From positions 124,001 through 188,000 of the forward strand of contig NZ_FWZT01000009.1 in assembly GCF_900177345.1 (NCBI RefSeq): a stretch of 64,000 nt of DNA, given 5' to 3'. Under the pieces are notes generated by a model. That model was given only the letters and a program-made list of their open reading frames with translations. It did no database searches and had not been told where the DNA came from. Below, in pieces: positions 25,768 to 34,700 of this stretch. The stretch comes from Pseudobacteriovorax antillogorgiicola (GTDB lineage Bacteria; Bdellovibrionota_B; Oligoflexia; Oligoflexales; Oligoflexaceae). The position numbers and the translations under genes are program-made. How positions within the stretch are numbered: the stretch's first letter is position 1; every line of letters starts with the position of its first letter.

Positions 25768-26484
25768 ATGGCAAATCCCGTTGCTCAGTTATCAAAAGGT
25801 CTCAAAACGTATTGGTTGGGAATGTCTTGGCTAAGGCAGAACCCTAAGTATCTCATGATGTTGCTGATCCCCTCCTTCATTGGCATCCTGTCTGTGGTTC
25901 TAATGTTCAGCAGCTTTTGGGAGCACCGGGACGTTATTTATGACTGGGTCTTGTTCGAGCCAGGAGAAAGCTTTCTATGGGTGATTGCTTTTAACGTTGC
26001 GCGCTTTTTCGCCTCGGTGATTATTTTCATACTAACACTCGTTAGTGGCTTGCTTGTTTCTAACATCATCTCAGCGCCTATCTACGAGGTGGTTTCTGCT
26101 GCAGTGGAGCGGGACAAAACAGGAAAAGTGGTTGAGATTTCTCTCTGGGAATCTATAAAGTTGATACCAGAGGAACTGAAGAAGATTGTCGCAATTCTCG
26201 GAGTATCCATAGTTCTGATGCTCCTTCCTATTGTTAATTTTGTCGCTGTTTTTCTGACAGCTTTCCTTATTGGCTGGGATTTCTACGACTACCCACTTGC
26301 GAGGCGTGGCCAAAGTTTCCGGCAGCGTCGTGAGGCGGCGCTGAAAGATTTTTGGTCGATCATGGGTCTAGGTCTTTGGTTGACGATCCCCGGTTTGCAG
26401 ATATTCCTATATCCTTTCGCAGTGGTTGGGGGCACTTTGCTCAATCTGGAGCGGCTAGAAAAGATAGAGGCACCGGTGTCTTAG
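25768..26484 (+). CDS. EI24/CysZ-type inner membrane protein
   Basis: The 238-residue protein has four to five long hydrophobic helices (PKYLMMLLIPSFIGILSVV, FLWVIAFNVARFFASVIIF, LTLVSGLLVSNIISAPIYE, GVSIVLMLLPIVNFVAVF and a last one, IPGLQIFLYPFAVVGGTLL). The segment SNIISAPIYEVVSAAVER and the late AFLIGWDFYDYPLARRG are the typical EI24-domain motifs. E. coli CysZ in this family is a sulfate channel; others have no known role. No cysteine biosynthesis genes are near, so sulfate transport is not implied. The ATG at 25768 is preferred because the hydrophobic pattern begins soon after, but an upstream ATG at 25702 is in frame. Confidence 0.75.
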   Translation: MANPVAQLSKGLKTYWLGMSWLRQNPKYLMMLLIPSFIGILSVVLMFSSFWEHRDVIYDWVLFEPGESFLWVIAFNVARFFASVIIFILTLVSGLLVSNIISAPIYEVVSAAVERDKTGKVVEISLWESIKLIPEELKKIVAILGVSIVLMLLPIVNFVAVFLTAFLIGWDFYDYPLARRGQSFRQRREAALKDFWSIMGLGLWLTIPGLQIFLYPFAVVGGTLLNLERLEKIEAPVS

Positions 26485-26542
26485 CCTGCTCGGCTGGTAG
26501 AGCATTGGTTTAGGAAAAGAATTTTGGTTTGAAGTCTATCTA

Positions 26543-26556
26543 AAGCTCTAGAGCTT
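26543..26556. promoter_or_regulatory. Perfect 14-bp palindrome upstream of recA, possible operator
   Basis: AAGCTCTAGAGCTT is a perfect inverted repeat with no spacer, about 130 bases before the recA start. It does not match the E. coli or Gram-positive LexA box but lies where an SOS operator would. Function is inferred from position only. Confidence 0.35.
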
Positions 26557-26685
26557 GGCGAAGGTCTATCAGAGCTGAAGATAGTGAGCGGCAAAGAAAA
26601 CTTTTTATCGATACATAACGCAGAGGTTGGGCTTTTCGGCAGCCTCTAAGGGATTCGAAAAAACTTACTTATGAGGTCTAAGGCC

Positions 26686-27786
26686 ATGGTAATGGAAAAT
26701 GTTAAAGAGCGTGTCCAGGCGATTGATGCAGCGGTTAGCTCTATTGAGAAGCAGTTTGGTAAAGGTGCTATCATGCGCCTTGGAACGGCTGATGGGGCAG
26801 CATCGAAGGTGGAAGCTATTTCTACCGGAGCTTTGTCCTTAGATATGGCTCTTGGCGTGGGCGGCTTGCCTAAGGGGCGGATTGTCGAGATCTACGGTCC
26901 AGAGTCAAGTGGTAAAACGACGCTAACCTTGCATGCTGTTGCTGAAGCTCAAAAGGCTGGCGGCGTTGCCGCGTTTGTGGATGCTGAGCATGCTCTCGAC
27001 ACATCCTACGCTAAGAAGATCGGTGTCAACCTTGAGGAGCTTTTGGTATCCCAGCCGGATACTGGTGAGCAAGCTCTTGAGATTGTGGATATGCTAGTCC
27101 GAAGTGACGCTGTTAACCTGATCGTTGTCGACTCCGTTGCAGCGCTGACGCCTAAGGCTGAAATCGAAGGGGAGATGGGGGATCACCATGTTGGTCTGCA
27201 AGCGCGGTTGATGTCGCAGGCCTTGCGGAAGCTGACAGCTTCGATCGCACGCTCTCATTGTACAGTCATTTTCATCAACCAGATTCGGATGAAGATTGGA
27301 GTGATGTTCGGTAGCCCTGAAACGACCACGGGTGGCAACGCGTTGAAGTTCTACTCATCGGTTCGTATGGATATCCGACGAATCGCAGCCATCAAGCAGA
27401 GTGATGAGGTTGTTGGAAACCGAGTACGTGTGAAGGTGGTCAAGAATAAGGTGGCAGCGCCTTTCCGTGAAGCTGAGTTTGACGTGATGTTTGGCGAGGG
27501 AATCTCGCAAACTGGCGACGTTCTTGATCTTGGAGTGAGCAAGGATGTTGTTAATAAGACGGGGGCATGGTTCTCCTACAAGGATCAGCGATTGGGTCAA
27601 GGACGCGAGAAGGCCAAGGAGTTCTTGGCACAGAACCCAGATGTGTTTAAGAGCATCGAATTGGAAGTGAAGGATAAGTTTGGCCTCCTAGATGATAAGA
27701 AGGCGGCTGACGGTAAGCCAGTTCAAGTGCCAGGTGCTTCGGTAGAAGCGCCTGCAACGGGAACAAAAGGACGCCGGAAGAAGTAG
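26686..27786 (+). CDS. recA: Recombinase RecA
   Basis: The 366-residue protein drives homologous recombination and the SOS response. Visible hallmarks are [14 protein letters not shown] near the N-terminus, Walker A GPESSGKT (71-78), Walker [11 protein letters not shown], the L1 loop region [50 protein letters not shown] carrying L2, and a C-terminal Lys/Gly-rich tail (GTKGRRKK). The start at 26686 has GAGG nine bases upstream; an ATG two codons later or one five codons earlier is possible. It is a single gene flanked by a strong terminator. A palindrome upstream may be a regulatory site. Confidence 0.98.
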   Translation: MVMENVKERVQAIDAAVSSIEKQFGKGAIMRLGTADGAASKVEAISTGALSLDMALGVGGLPKGRIVEIYGPESSGKTTLTLHAVAEAQKAGGVAAFVDAEHALDTSYAKKIGVNLEELLVSQPDTGEQALEIVDMLVRSDAVNLIVVDSVAALTPKAEIEGEMGDHHVGLQARLMSQALRKLTASIARSHCTVIFINQIRMKIGVMFGSPETTTGGNALKFYSSVRMDIRRIAAIKQSDEVVGNRVRVKVVKNKVAAPFREAEFDVMFGEGISQTGDVLDLGVSKDVVNKTGAWFSYKDQRLGQGREKAKEFLAQNPDVFKSIELEVKDKFGLLDDKKAADGKPVQVPGASVEAPATGTKGRRKK

Positions 27787-27789
27787 AAA

Positions 27790-27818
27790 AAAGCCCTCTG
27801 TTTTCGGAGGGCTTTCTT
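27790..27818 (+). terminator. Rho-independent terminator after recA
   Basis: AAAGCCCTC / GAGGGCTTT makes a 9-bp stem with an 8-base loop, just after the recA stop and followed by TTC. The A-run upstream also suits termination from the convergent gene. Confidence 0.85.
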
Positions 27819-27828
27819 GCTTAGATAG

Positions 27829-28695
27829 TTATTTGCTTGGCAGACAAGGAACTGTTTCAAGAATGATGTCTTGAAAGATCTTAGCCTCCAGCTCTGCAAC
27901 AGACGAAATTTCAATGATCTCCCGGCTCGAAATGTCCTGAGGGAGGCTCATCAAGTCATCCACGTAAAGATTGAGATTATCGTAATTCTCAGTGGTCCAC
28001 TGAGAATAGTTTTTCTGAATCACACCCTGGTGAATATCCCGTCTTTGCTCCATGTTCAGCCCACTTTGGTTGACACGGATGGTGATGATAGGAGCATCCA
28101 AACTTTCAGCTTTCTCACGAACCTCCTTTGGGCTTTTGTCTGTTGGTTCGCCGTCAGTCACCAACACAAGAATGTTTTTGCGACCGTTGGCAGATGTTTC
28201 TTCGCTGACAAATTTTTCACCCCAGAGAATGGCATTCAAATACGGAGTATCGCCTTTTGGTGAGCGCGTAAATGAAAGCCGCTGTTCTAACATTGAGCGA
28301 TTTTCAGGGAATGACTCGACGCTAATATAACTCTCAGCAGGCATGTCTTCAAAGCTTTGATTCCGATTGTCTGGGGTAAAGCGAGCGATGGCTATAGAGC
28401 TGATGGCTTCGTCACGGTCACTAGACACGAAGGCTTCGGTGAGTGCATCGAAAGCCGAAAGAATTGCTCGTTCGCGATTGGTGGGGCCACAATTAGCGGA
28501 GTCTCCGCTAGGGCAGTCGGTGTCGATCATTGACCTTGAATTATCGACAAGAAACAGGAAATTCGCTCCTGTGTAAACCTCTCCAGACTCACAAACTTCA
28601 GCGTTGTTTTTCTCAACACCTTTAAACTCCGCATTCTGACAAGAGAGGTTTAGAGATCCTAGCAATAGGGTTAATGGCAGCAACTTCAACAACAT
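27829..28695 (-). CDS. VWA-domain lipoprotein
   Basis: The 288-residue protein has a lipoprotein signal (MLLKLLPLTLLLGSLNLSC, lipid Cys19) and a von Willebrand A domain. The MIDAS motif DNSRS (51-55) follows a hydrophobic strand (NFLFLV); LVTDGEPTD supplies the later metal-binding Asp. VWA domains bind ligands or partners through a metal. Three extra cysteines near residues 60-75 (DCPSGDSANCG) may form disulfides. The start at 28695 has AGGAG seven bases upstream. Outer-membrane placement is likely, since no Asp follows the lipid Cys. It stands alone. Confidence 0.85.
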   Translation of the reverse strand: MLLKLLPLTLLLGSLNLSCQNAEFKGVEKNNAEVCESGEVYTGANFLFLVDNSRSMIDTDCPSGDSANCGPTNRERAILSAFDALTEAFVSSDRDEAISSIAIARFTPDNRNQSFEDMPAESYISVESFPENRSMLEQRLSFTRSPKGDTPYLNAILWGEKFVSEETSANGRKNILVLVTDGEPTDKSPKEVREKAESLDAPIITIRVNQSGLNMEQRRDIHQGVIQKNYSQWTTENYDNLNLYVDDLMSLPQDISSREIIEISSVAELEAKIFQDIILETVPCLPSK

Positions 28696-28832
28696 AGTAC
28701 AACTCCTCAAGACAAGCCTTATGGCTGAGTCATAATAGCGTACTTTGTGGATAGTTTCAAGTGGATTTTGTAAACTCGCTAAAAACTTTCCACTAATTGT
28801 TGCTCTCTAGTTACTATAACTAATAAAATCGG

Positions 28833-29738
28833 TTATTTAGTTCCTTGCTTAGCTATGATGACCGCAAGGGAAATCAGGCGACGCTCGTAAAGCCATTGGA
28901 GAACCCAGGCGCTGATCCGGTACTTAAACCAATGGTCGGGTTTGCTCCAGCTAGCGAATTCTGTGTGGTGGTGTGCAACGAATTGAGAAAAGGGACTAAA
29001 GACTTGCTCAGATATATCCTCCCATTCGAGGAGCTCTAAGTGGTGATCAGAGAGCTGTTTCTCATAGGTGGAGCGATCCACTAGGTTTTCCAAAGGGATT
29101 TTTGATGCTGCTGCCATCAACCGAACCATGCCCTTTTCTATGAAAGATACTTGGCTAAGGTTTACGGTGAGGTCGACGAGGCCAATACCGCCCTCCGGGT
29201 TAAGAGTCTTGTGACAGAAGCTGAAAAAAGTTTCGCGGGACTGAAAGTGGTAGGCACAGTCTAAGGCCAGAATCTTATCGACTCTTGTATCGGTGGGGAC
29301 TTGCTGAAAACTGCCCTGAAAGATATTGACTCGCTCTAAGGCGCGGGTTCTTCTTCGAGCCAGAGCATTCTGAGATTCGGAAATGTTAAACCCCTGAACC
29401 TCCCTGACTTGAAAATGTTCGATCCAAAGGCAAAGTTGATCACCATTGCCAAAACCAATGTCGATCACCTTATCATGTGAGTTTAATTTACACCTCTCTC
29501 CAAGTAGCACAGCCATGGCCTTAGCAGCTTGGGGGTAGCTTCTGGTATTAGACCAATAGCCCAGGTTCGCCCAAGATGAGTTTTGCTCGATATTGAGCAA
29601 TTGTTCTTGCTGATCGAAAAACTCACTCTTACCAAACAGTGACAAAGTCACGGAACGCAGACAAAACATAAAAAAAGAATCTGAAAGAATCCAAAACAGG
29701 CAGAAACCAAAAAGGCTTCCTAGAGCGAAGTTCATCAT
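28833..29738 (-). CDS. Membrane-anchored class I SAM methyltransferase
   Basis: The product of about 300 residues has one N-terminal transmembrane segment (FALGSLFGFCLFWILSDSFFMF). The methyltransferase core follows: motif I VIDIGFGNGDQL (about 91-102), SESQNALARRR after strand 2, the strand IFQGSFQQVP, and motif IV KILALDCAYHFQSRETFF. The pattern is that of lipid-type or tocopherol-like methyltransferases (the DCAYHF motif is like the acceptor loop of UbiE/cyclopropane relatives). Anchoring suggests a membrane lipid or quinone substrate, but this is a guess. The ATG at 29738 has AAGG six bases upstream. It is alone. Confidence 0.75.
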   Translation of the reverse strand: MMNFALGSLFGFCLFWILSDSFFMFCLRSVTLSLFGKSEFFDQQEQLLNIEQNSSWANLGYWSNTRSYPQAAKAMAVLLGERCKLNSHDKVIDIGFGNGDQLCLWIEHFQVREVQGFNISESQNALARRRTRALERVNIFQGSFQQVPTDTRVDKILALDCAYHFQSRETFFSFCHKTLNPEGGIGLVDLTVNLSQVSFIEKGMVRLMAAASKIPLENLVDRSTYEKQLSDHHLELLEWEDISEQVFSPFSQFVAHHHTEFASWSKPDHWFKYRISAWVLQWLYERRLISLAVIIAKQGTK

Positions 29739-29944
29739 CAAAGGCCTTCATAGAGTACAGGATAGTAGGAAAAAACTCAAAGTTAGCTAAGTCTAAAATA
29801 AAGCACAAATTGAGGTCCATTCAAGGGGTTTAAGACCTGTTTTGGGAGACTGGTTAAATATTGGTAAATTGGGTTTGGCTGGCTGACCAATTTAATAATG
29901 GGTTAGACTTTTTTCAAATAGTTCAGAATAAGGAAGGAAGAAAG

Positions 29945-30823
29945 ATGCTCACTCATTATCTAGGAGCCATGGCTGCATTGTTTTTAATTGCAGGCAGCGC
30001 ACACGCAACGATTCTACCACCCAACACCCTACACCTGGAGGATACGGTTCTCCAATCAAATGTTACGGAGGAGCAGTTCAACGAGGCTATTGACAAGGCT
30101 GAAGCTTACTACAAACCCCTGATCCAAGATGCATTCGGTGCTAGTCTTCGTATCAATCGTCGCTGGTCAGACAGCACTGTGAATGCTAGTGCCAGCCAGT
30201 TTTTTGGATCTTGGAATGTGAATATGTACGGAGGCCTCGCTCGGCGTCCAGAAGTAACCATTGATGGCTTTGCTCTCGTCCTTTGTCACGAGCTTGGTCA
30301 TCATTTGGGTGGCTATCCATACTCATCGTCATGGGCCGCTAACGAAGGGCAGTCTGACTATTTTTCCACGATCAGCTGTGCCCGCGAGCTATGGCGCGAT
30401 GAAGTTGATATAAATGCTTCGTTTAGAGCATCTGTCGATCCACTCCCTAAGGCACTATGTGATAAGGTCTGGGTTTTAGAAGTGGATCAGGATCTTTGCT
30501 ACCGTTCCATGATGGGTGGTAAGGCACTTGCAGATTTGCTCTCGGCACTACGCAATCAAACTGTGTCTTTCGAGACACCTTCGAAGAGCAAGGTTAGCCG
30601 CACAGATAACTCTCATCCAGCGGGGCAGTGTCGCCTCGATACTTACATGGCAGGTGCTCTTTGTGATGCTGAATGGGACCCGTTCACCATTCCAGGCAAA
30701 TCACTAGGCAGTCGTCGCAATGGTGCTGATGGTGAGCGAGATTCGCTAGCTCATACCTGCTCAAGAACAAGTGGTACAGAAGTAGGGGTTCGTCCAGCTT
30801 GCTGGTTTAAGACCCTGCTGTAG
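29945..30823 (+). CDS. Secreted zinc metalloprotease (HExxH + E)
   Basis: The 292-residue protein has a signal peptide (YLGAMAALFLIAGSAHA). The zinc site is HELGH (115-119) with a second-shell Glu in NEGQSDY (Glu134), spaced 15 residues after the second His. This is gluzincin-like but differs from the classical thermolysin or M48 families. Several cysteines (LCHELG, ISCARE, LCDKV, LCYRS, QCRLD, LCDAEW, TCSRT, ACWFK) suggest a disulfide-stabilised exported enzyme. It is alone, with an AAGGAAGGAAG RBS. It probably digests external or host protein. Confidence 0.8.
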   Translation: MLTHYLGAMAALFLIAGSAHATILPPNTLHLEDTVLQSNVTEEQFNEAIDKAEAYYKPLIQDAFGASLRINRRWSDSTVNASASQFFGSWNVNMYGGLARRPEVTIDGFALVLCHELGHHLGGYPYSSSWAANEGQSDYFSTISCARELWRDEVDINASFRASVDPLPKALCDKVWVLEVDQDLCYRSMMGGKALADLLSALRNQTVSFETPSKSKVSRTDNSHPAGQCRLDTYMAGALCDAEWDPFTIPGKSLGSRRNGADGERDSLAHTCSRTSGTEVGVRPACWFKTLL

Positions 30824-30842
30824 CTGTAGTCCTTTCTTTCGG

Positions 30843-30860
30843 GGTGACCTTCGCGTCACC
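30843..30860. terminator. Hairpin between convergent genes
   Basis: GGTGAC / GTCACC with a 6-base loop lies between the convergent stops of the metalloprotease and the next gene. The stem is strong but no T-tract follows on either strand. Confidence 0.4.
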
Positions 30861-31511
30861 TCAGTTTACGATCCGAGCTTCAAGCTGGCCACGAACCACT
30901 TCTCGAAATCCCCCCGTCAATCGGTATGGTACGAGCTCTGAATCTTCAAACTGGTTCCAATATAAGCTGTAGTAGGCAGTCAGGTGGGTCTCTTGTCTTG
31001 TAAGAGCTTGTTGGCAGGATACGGTCGCCCGTGTCTTGGCATCACGAAAATGCAGGTAGAGTTCCACAAATACTTGAGACGAACCCAAAAAACCGGGAAT
31101 ATCGTCAACCATCTGTGGATTGAATAGAAAACATGACAGCACTGTATTTTTAATATGACGAGCTTCACAGCGCCGATAGGCCTCCTTTTCGAGATCGAAG
31201 AGGTTCTCATTCCAGTAAATCGATTCCAGAACAGGAGTGAGTGCAGAACCAGCGATTTCGAAGTTGGAAAAAAAGCGATTTGGCTGGTTGCAAAGCTCAG
31301 GGCCGAAGTTGTTCATAATAGCGTTTTGTAGAGAGGTGTTGAATTCGTCTTTATAGTCCAGCGGCGCGGCGTCACGCAATACCCGGGCGTGAACGTGGAT
31401 CTCCTCATCTCCCCAAATGCCTAGAACCGTAAGGAATGAAGTCGTCAAAACCCCTAACACAACAAGAATGGGATAGATACCAAGCTTCGATGACGAGTCG
31501 GACTGGGTCAT
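30861..31511 (-). CDS. Membrane-anchored protein of unknown function
   Basis: The 216-residue protein has one transmembrane helix near the N-terminus (YPILVVLGVLTTSFLTVLGIW) and a periplasmic part with five cysteines (for example LCNQ, RCEA, SCFL, SCQQ). No family is recognised. It lies 55 bases from a PilZ gene on the same strand, upstream of it in transcription order, so they may form an operon. A role with c-di-GMP signalling is only suggested by that. Confidence 0.5.
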   Translation of the reverse strand: MTQSDSSSKLGIYPILVVLGVLTTSFLTVLGIWGDEEIHVHARVLRDAAPLDYKDEFNTSLQNAIMNNFGPELCNQPNRFFSNFEIAGSALTPVLESIYWNENLFDLEKEAYRRCEARHIKNTVLSCFLFNPQMVDDIPGFLGSSQVFVELYLHFRDAKTRATVSCQQALTRQETHLTAYYSLYWNQFEDSELVPYRLTGGFREVVRGQLEARIVN

Positions 31512-31566
31512 AATTGTTCCGTATTTAAACGTTCAAAACGATTGAGGGACCAGAGGGAGGAAGAAA

Positions 31567-31926
31567 CTATTTTTCTTCGAGAGGCCGACGGAGTGTGCCA
31601 TACTTATTAAGCAGAAAGCGTTGCTCGGCCATAATCTGCTGCAAGGGGACTCCTTCAGAGAGTTTCAAAACAACAGAGTCCTTTTCTGAGCGAATGACCT
31701 TACCAATGACTTCAGTTTGGTCAGAATTGTGGAAGACAATGACCGCTTCGTGCACTCGTTCCGCTTCGACGTCGTCCTTGCGAGGGTCTATCGCAAATTT
31801 GACTCCTCCTTCACAGAGGTTAATGACAGGATAAGAGTTTTTGTCGATGAATATCCTAGGTCGCACTTCATTGGGGTACTCCAAGCGGAAGTAGTTCCTT
31901 GGGCTCTTGTCTTCTTTGGCACCCAT
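31567..31926 (-). CDS. PilZ-domain protein
   Basis: The 119-residue single-domain protein shows the c-di-GMP-binding motif RNYFR (Arg10 to Arg14, RxxxR) and a short linker to NLCEGG (36-41), which is the (D/N)xSxxG motif with Cys in place of Ser. PilZ proteins relay c-di-GMP to motility, polysaccharide or secretion systems. The Ser-to-Cys change may alter affinity. It is the first gene before the membrane-anchored protein. No flagellar genes are close; a PilT ATPase is encoded about 3 kb away. Confidence 0.8.
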   Translation of the reverse strand: MGAKEDKSPRNYFRLEYPNEVRPRIFIDKNSYPVINLCEGGVKFAIDPRKDDVEAERVHEAVIVFHNSDQTEVIGKVIRSEKDSVVLKLSEGVPLQQIMAEQRFLLNKYGTLRRPLEEK

Positions 31927-32223
31927 TGCTGAAACCTCTATTAAATTCTGACGTACTCAATACAATTCGTCAACGGTACCTACTGCGTATCGGAACATCC
32001 CTTTAATCCTTACCAAATCTTTTAAAGAGGCTCGGATATGCTGCCAGTTCTGTGAAAATGGCTAGTTATTTTAAAGGTTTTGAGCAAAACTAAAAGTGAT
32101 CTGGACGGCAGGTTTGATTCTAAACTAGGCTAACGTCTGCCTTTTCGCGAAAGATTTTTATTTATTTGCAGCTCAAAAAGTCCCCCTTTTGTCATGGATA
32201 ACAACATGATAGAGTTTCTTAAA
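31927..32223. other. Divergent intergenic region, PilZ gene to glpD-like gene
   Basis: About 300 bases with no gene I can support. It must hold promoters for both directions. Apart from the -10 element at 32224-32229 nothing distinctive was found. Confidence 0.5.
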
Positions 32224-32229
32224 TATAAT
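32224..32229 (+). promoter_or_regulatory. Perfect -10 element upstream of the glpD-like gene
   Basis: TATAAT lies 23 bases before the chosen TTG start. The -35 region is poor (acaaca at a 17-base spacing), so an activator may be needed. A start site near 32236 would leave a leader of about 17 bases with GGAG in place. Confidence 0.4.
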
Positions 32230-32252
32230 TCTGCCTAGGAATGGAGTGTAGT

Positions 32253-33863
32253 TTGTCACTTCGGGAATCGAATCTAAGTCAGCTAAAATCAAAAATTTTC
32301 GATGTTTTGGTGGTCGGCGGAGGGATCAACGGCTCTGTAGCTGCAGCTGCTCTTTCGGCTAAAGGGAGCAAGGTTGCCCTCGTGGAAAAGAAGGACTTTG
32401 CCTCGTATACAAGTCAGGAATCCTCCAACCTCGCTTGGGGCGGTATTAAGTATATGGAGTCCTACGAGTTTGGCTTGGTCTGGAATCTCTGTGCCTCTCG
32501 TAATCGCCTGATTCGCTCGTTTCCAAGTCAGGTGAAGGAGATCAGATTCTTTACAACACTTCCTAAGAAATTTAGAAAGCCAAGGCTCTTAGTATTCCTT
32601 GGTTCCTGTCTCTACTGGGTCATGGGGCGCTTCTTCACCAAGCCTCCAAGGCTGTTGTCTAAAAGACAGATCCGAAAAGAAGAGCCGATTGTGAAGATTG
32701 ACAATACCCAAGGTGGACTGGAGTACTCAGACTCATATCTCGTTGATAACGATGCTCGCTTTGTTTTTAAGTTTGTTCGTAAAGCGATGGATTATGGCTG
32801 TGCGGCAACCAACTATACAAAAGTCCAGAACTCGGAGTACAGTGACGAAGATAAACTTTGGCATATTCTTGTTAAGGATCTTATTCATAACCAAGAGTTT
32901 GTGGTAAAAGCTAGGTCTATCGTCAATGCTACTGGCCCTTTTGTAGATCAACTCAATCAGTACAGCCATATAGAAACTCAGCACCAGCATCTGTTTTCGA
33001 AGGGAGTTCATCTCATCGTTCGAAAGTTGAGTCAAGTTCGTCATGTTCTAACATTCTTTGCAAGCGATGGTCGGATGTTCTTTGTGATTCCTATGGGCCC
33101 TCGGTCTTGTATAGGCACCACTGACACTAGAGTTTCGGATTTGCCGCCTAGGGTGACTGAGGAGGATCGAAACTTTATTCTAGAAAATATCAACGAACGA
33201 CTCAATCTTGAGCAAGCCTTGACCAGCGATGACATTATCGCTGAACGCTGCGGGGTTCGACCACTGGTGGTGAAGAAAAAAGGTGGTGATCAGGATGATG
33301 GCGATTGGCTTAACCTTTCCCGTAAGCATGTGATTGAAGTCGATCGGGATCGACGCCACGTCAGTATTTTCGGTGGCAAGCTTACTGATTGCATCAATAT
33401 TGGTGAAGAGCTAGTGGACATCATGATTGATATGAATATCGATGTTCCTCAAGCCAAGACCATGTGGTATGGCGAGCCAGACGAAGCGGTCTGGCGCGAA
33501 TTTCAAAAGCAGGCACGATTGATTGGTTTGGACGGGCTAACTTCTGTGAGTAGCTCTGAACCTTTGTCGGTGAGGTTATGGAGACGATACGGCATGCGAG
33601 CTCTTGAGCTTCTGGAAGATATCCGGCAAGACATTCGCATGGCAGACTTGGTGATCGAAGAAGCCGAGTACATCCGTGCTGAGCTACATTATGCCGCCAA
33701 ATCTGAGATGATTACCAAACTTGAAGATTTCTTGCGGCGTCGGTCAAAGATTGCGCTGGTTGTGTCTCACGACACCATCAAAAGTGCCCCAGGACTTCGA
33801 GAAGCCTGCCGGATCTTATTTGAGGATCAGGCAGATGAACGCTATCGAGAATATTTTTTCTAG
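32253..33863 (+). CDS. glpD: FAD-dependent glycerol-3-phosphate dehydrogenase, GlpD type
   Basis: The 536-residue flavoprotein oxidises glycerol-3-phosphate to dihydroxyacetone phosphate at the inner membrane, passing electrons to quinone. FAD-binding VVGGGINGSVAAAALSAKG (about 20-38) is followed by the GlpD hallmark SQESSNLAWGGIKYM, which matches SxxSS(K/R)LxHGGxRYL, and later RPLVVKK and IFGGKLTDCINIGEE. The TTG at 32253 is preferred: GGAG lies six bases upstream, whereas the ATG at 32241 has no spaced RBS. No glpF, glpK or glpR is nearby, so it may serve phospholipid turnover rather than glycerol uptake. Substrate assignment is by family. Confidence 0.85.
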   Translation: MSLRESNLSQLKSKIFDVLVVGGGINGSVAAAALSAKGSKVALVEKKDFASYTSQESSNLAWGGIKYMESYEFGLVWNLCASRNRLIRSFPSQVKEIRFFTTLPKKFRKPRLLVFLGSCLYWVMGRFFTKPPRLLSKRQIRKEEPIVKIDNTQGGLEYSDSYLVDNDARFVFKFVRKAMDYGCAATNYTKVQNSEYSDEDKLWHILVKDLIHNQEFVVKARSIVNATGPFVDQLNQYSHIETQHQHLFSKGVHLIVRKLSQVRHVLTFFASDGRMFFVIPMGPRSCIGTTDTRVSDLPPRVTEEDRNFILENINERLNLEQALTSDDIIAERCGVRPLVVKKKGGDQDDGDWLNLSRKHVIEVDRDRRHVSIFGGKLTDCINIGEELVDIMIDMNIDVPQAKTMWYGEPDEAVWREFQKQARLIGLDGLTSVSSSEPLSVRLWRRYGMRALELLEDIRQDIRMADLVIEEAEYIRAELHYAAKSEMITKLEDFLRRRSKIALVVSHDTIKSAPGLREACRILFEDQADERYREYFF

Positions 33864-34054
33864 TAAGATTGGGGGATTGGAGATTCTTAGGCCTATGGCT
33901 TGGAATCTTCATGGCTTACGGGTAAATTCTGCAAACTTTGACGTGATGAAATGAGCTAACAAAATTTCCCTAGAAAAAGTAACAATTTAGTACCTCTATT
34001 TTAAACCTCTGGGATCATTCTGGAACAATCCTTTCTCTCAAGAAACAATGCTCT

Positions 34055-34077
34055 TGGTCGAAAAGAGACCAGTTTTT
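34055..34077 (+). terminator. Possible terminator between glpD and the PilZ-like gene
   Basis: TGGTC / GACCA with a 7-base loop, then GTTTTT. The stem is short. It lies 192 bases after the glpD stop and just upstream of the next gene. Confidence 0.45.
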
Positions 34078-34101
34078 GTTGGACTCTAGTGGGAATTTGC
34101 A

Positions 34102-34644
34102 ATGGGATTTAATCGACAGAGGCCAGAAAGCCTTAATACCGACTTAAAGCGAATATCGATAGAGTTTTGTGATAGTGGCCAAGACAGGGAAAAACAAGTC
34201 TTAGCTGATTACATCAACAAGGTTGTTTATGGGACAGAAAGTACGAATGTCAATATAGATGATTGGCGTCTGCTAAGCTCCGTAGAGCGAAGCACACGCA
34301 AGCATCAACGGGTGAAGTTTAGCAACTGTTTTATCCAAGCGATTACGATTAAGGCGACAAATAGTAAGGTGATCAAGATCAAGGCCGAACTGATAGATCT
34401 ATCCGTTGGTGGTGCTTGCATTGCGATACCAGAGGCTTTGAAGGTGATTCGTCGTAAGAAGGGCGATGAATTCGTTTACAATGATGAAGCTCCCAATATT
34501 AAGATCAAGTTTGATTTCATCGGTGATGTTGTTCTTAAAGGTATCATTAGAAATCTAAAGAAGCCGAAGATGGACCCTACCGTAGACCTGGATAACTTCG
34601 ATTTCGAATACGTACTACCTCAGTATTGGAAAGTAAACGGCTAG
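34102..34644 (+). CDS. PilZ-domain protein with N-terminal extension
   Basis: The 180-residue protein has an unassigned N-terminal part (1-60) and a PilZ domain with RKHQR (66-70) and DLSVGG (99-104), so all canonical c-di-GMP residues are present. C-terminal strands (KIKFDFIGDVVLKGIIRNL) complete the barrel. It should bind c-di-GMP and act through its N-terminal region. It is convergent with the PilT gene, which suggests but does not prove a role in twitching. Confidence 0.75.
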   Translation: MGFNRQRPESLNTDLKRISIEFCDSGQDREKQVLADYINKVVYGTESTNVNIDDWRLLSSVERSTRKHQRVKFSNCFIQAITIKATNSKVIKIKAELIDLSVGGACIAIPEALKVIRRKKGDEFVYNDEAPNIKIKFDFIGDVVLKGIIRNLKKPKMDPTVDLDNFDFEYVLPQYWKVNG

Positions 34645-34700
34645 TGGCTCTGCAAGAGATGCCTGAAATTTGTTCAAAGGGATGAGAATTGCGCAACGCC

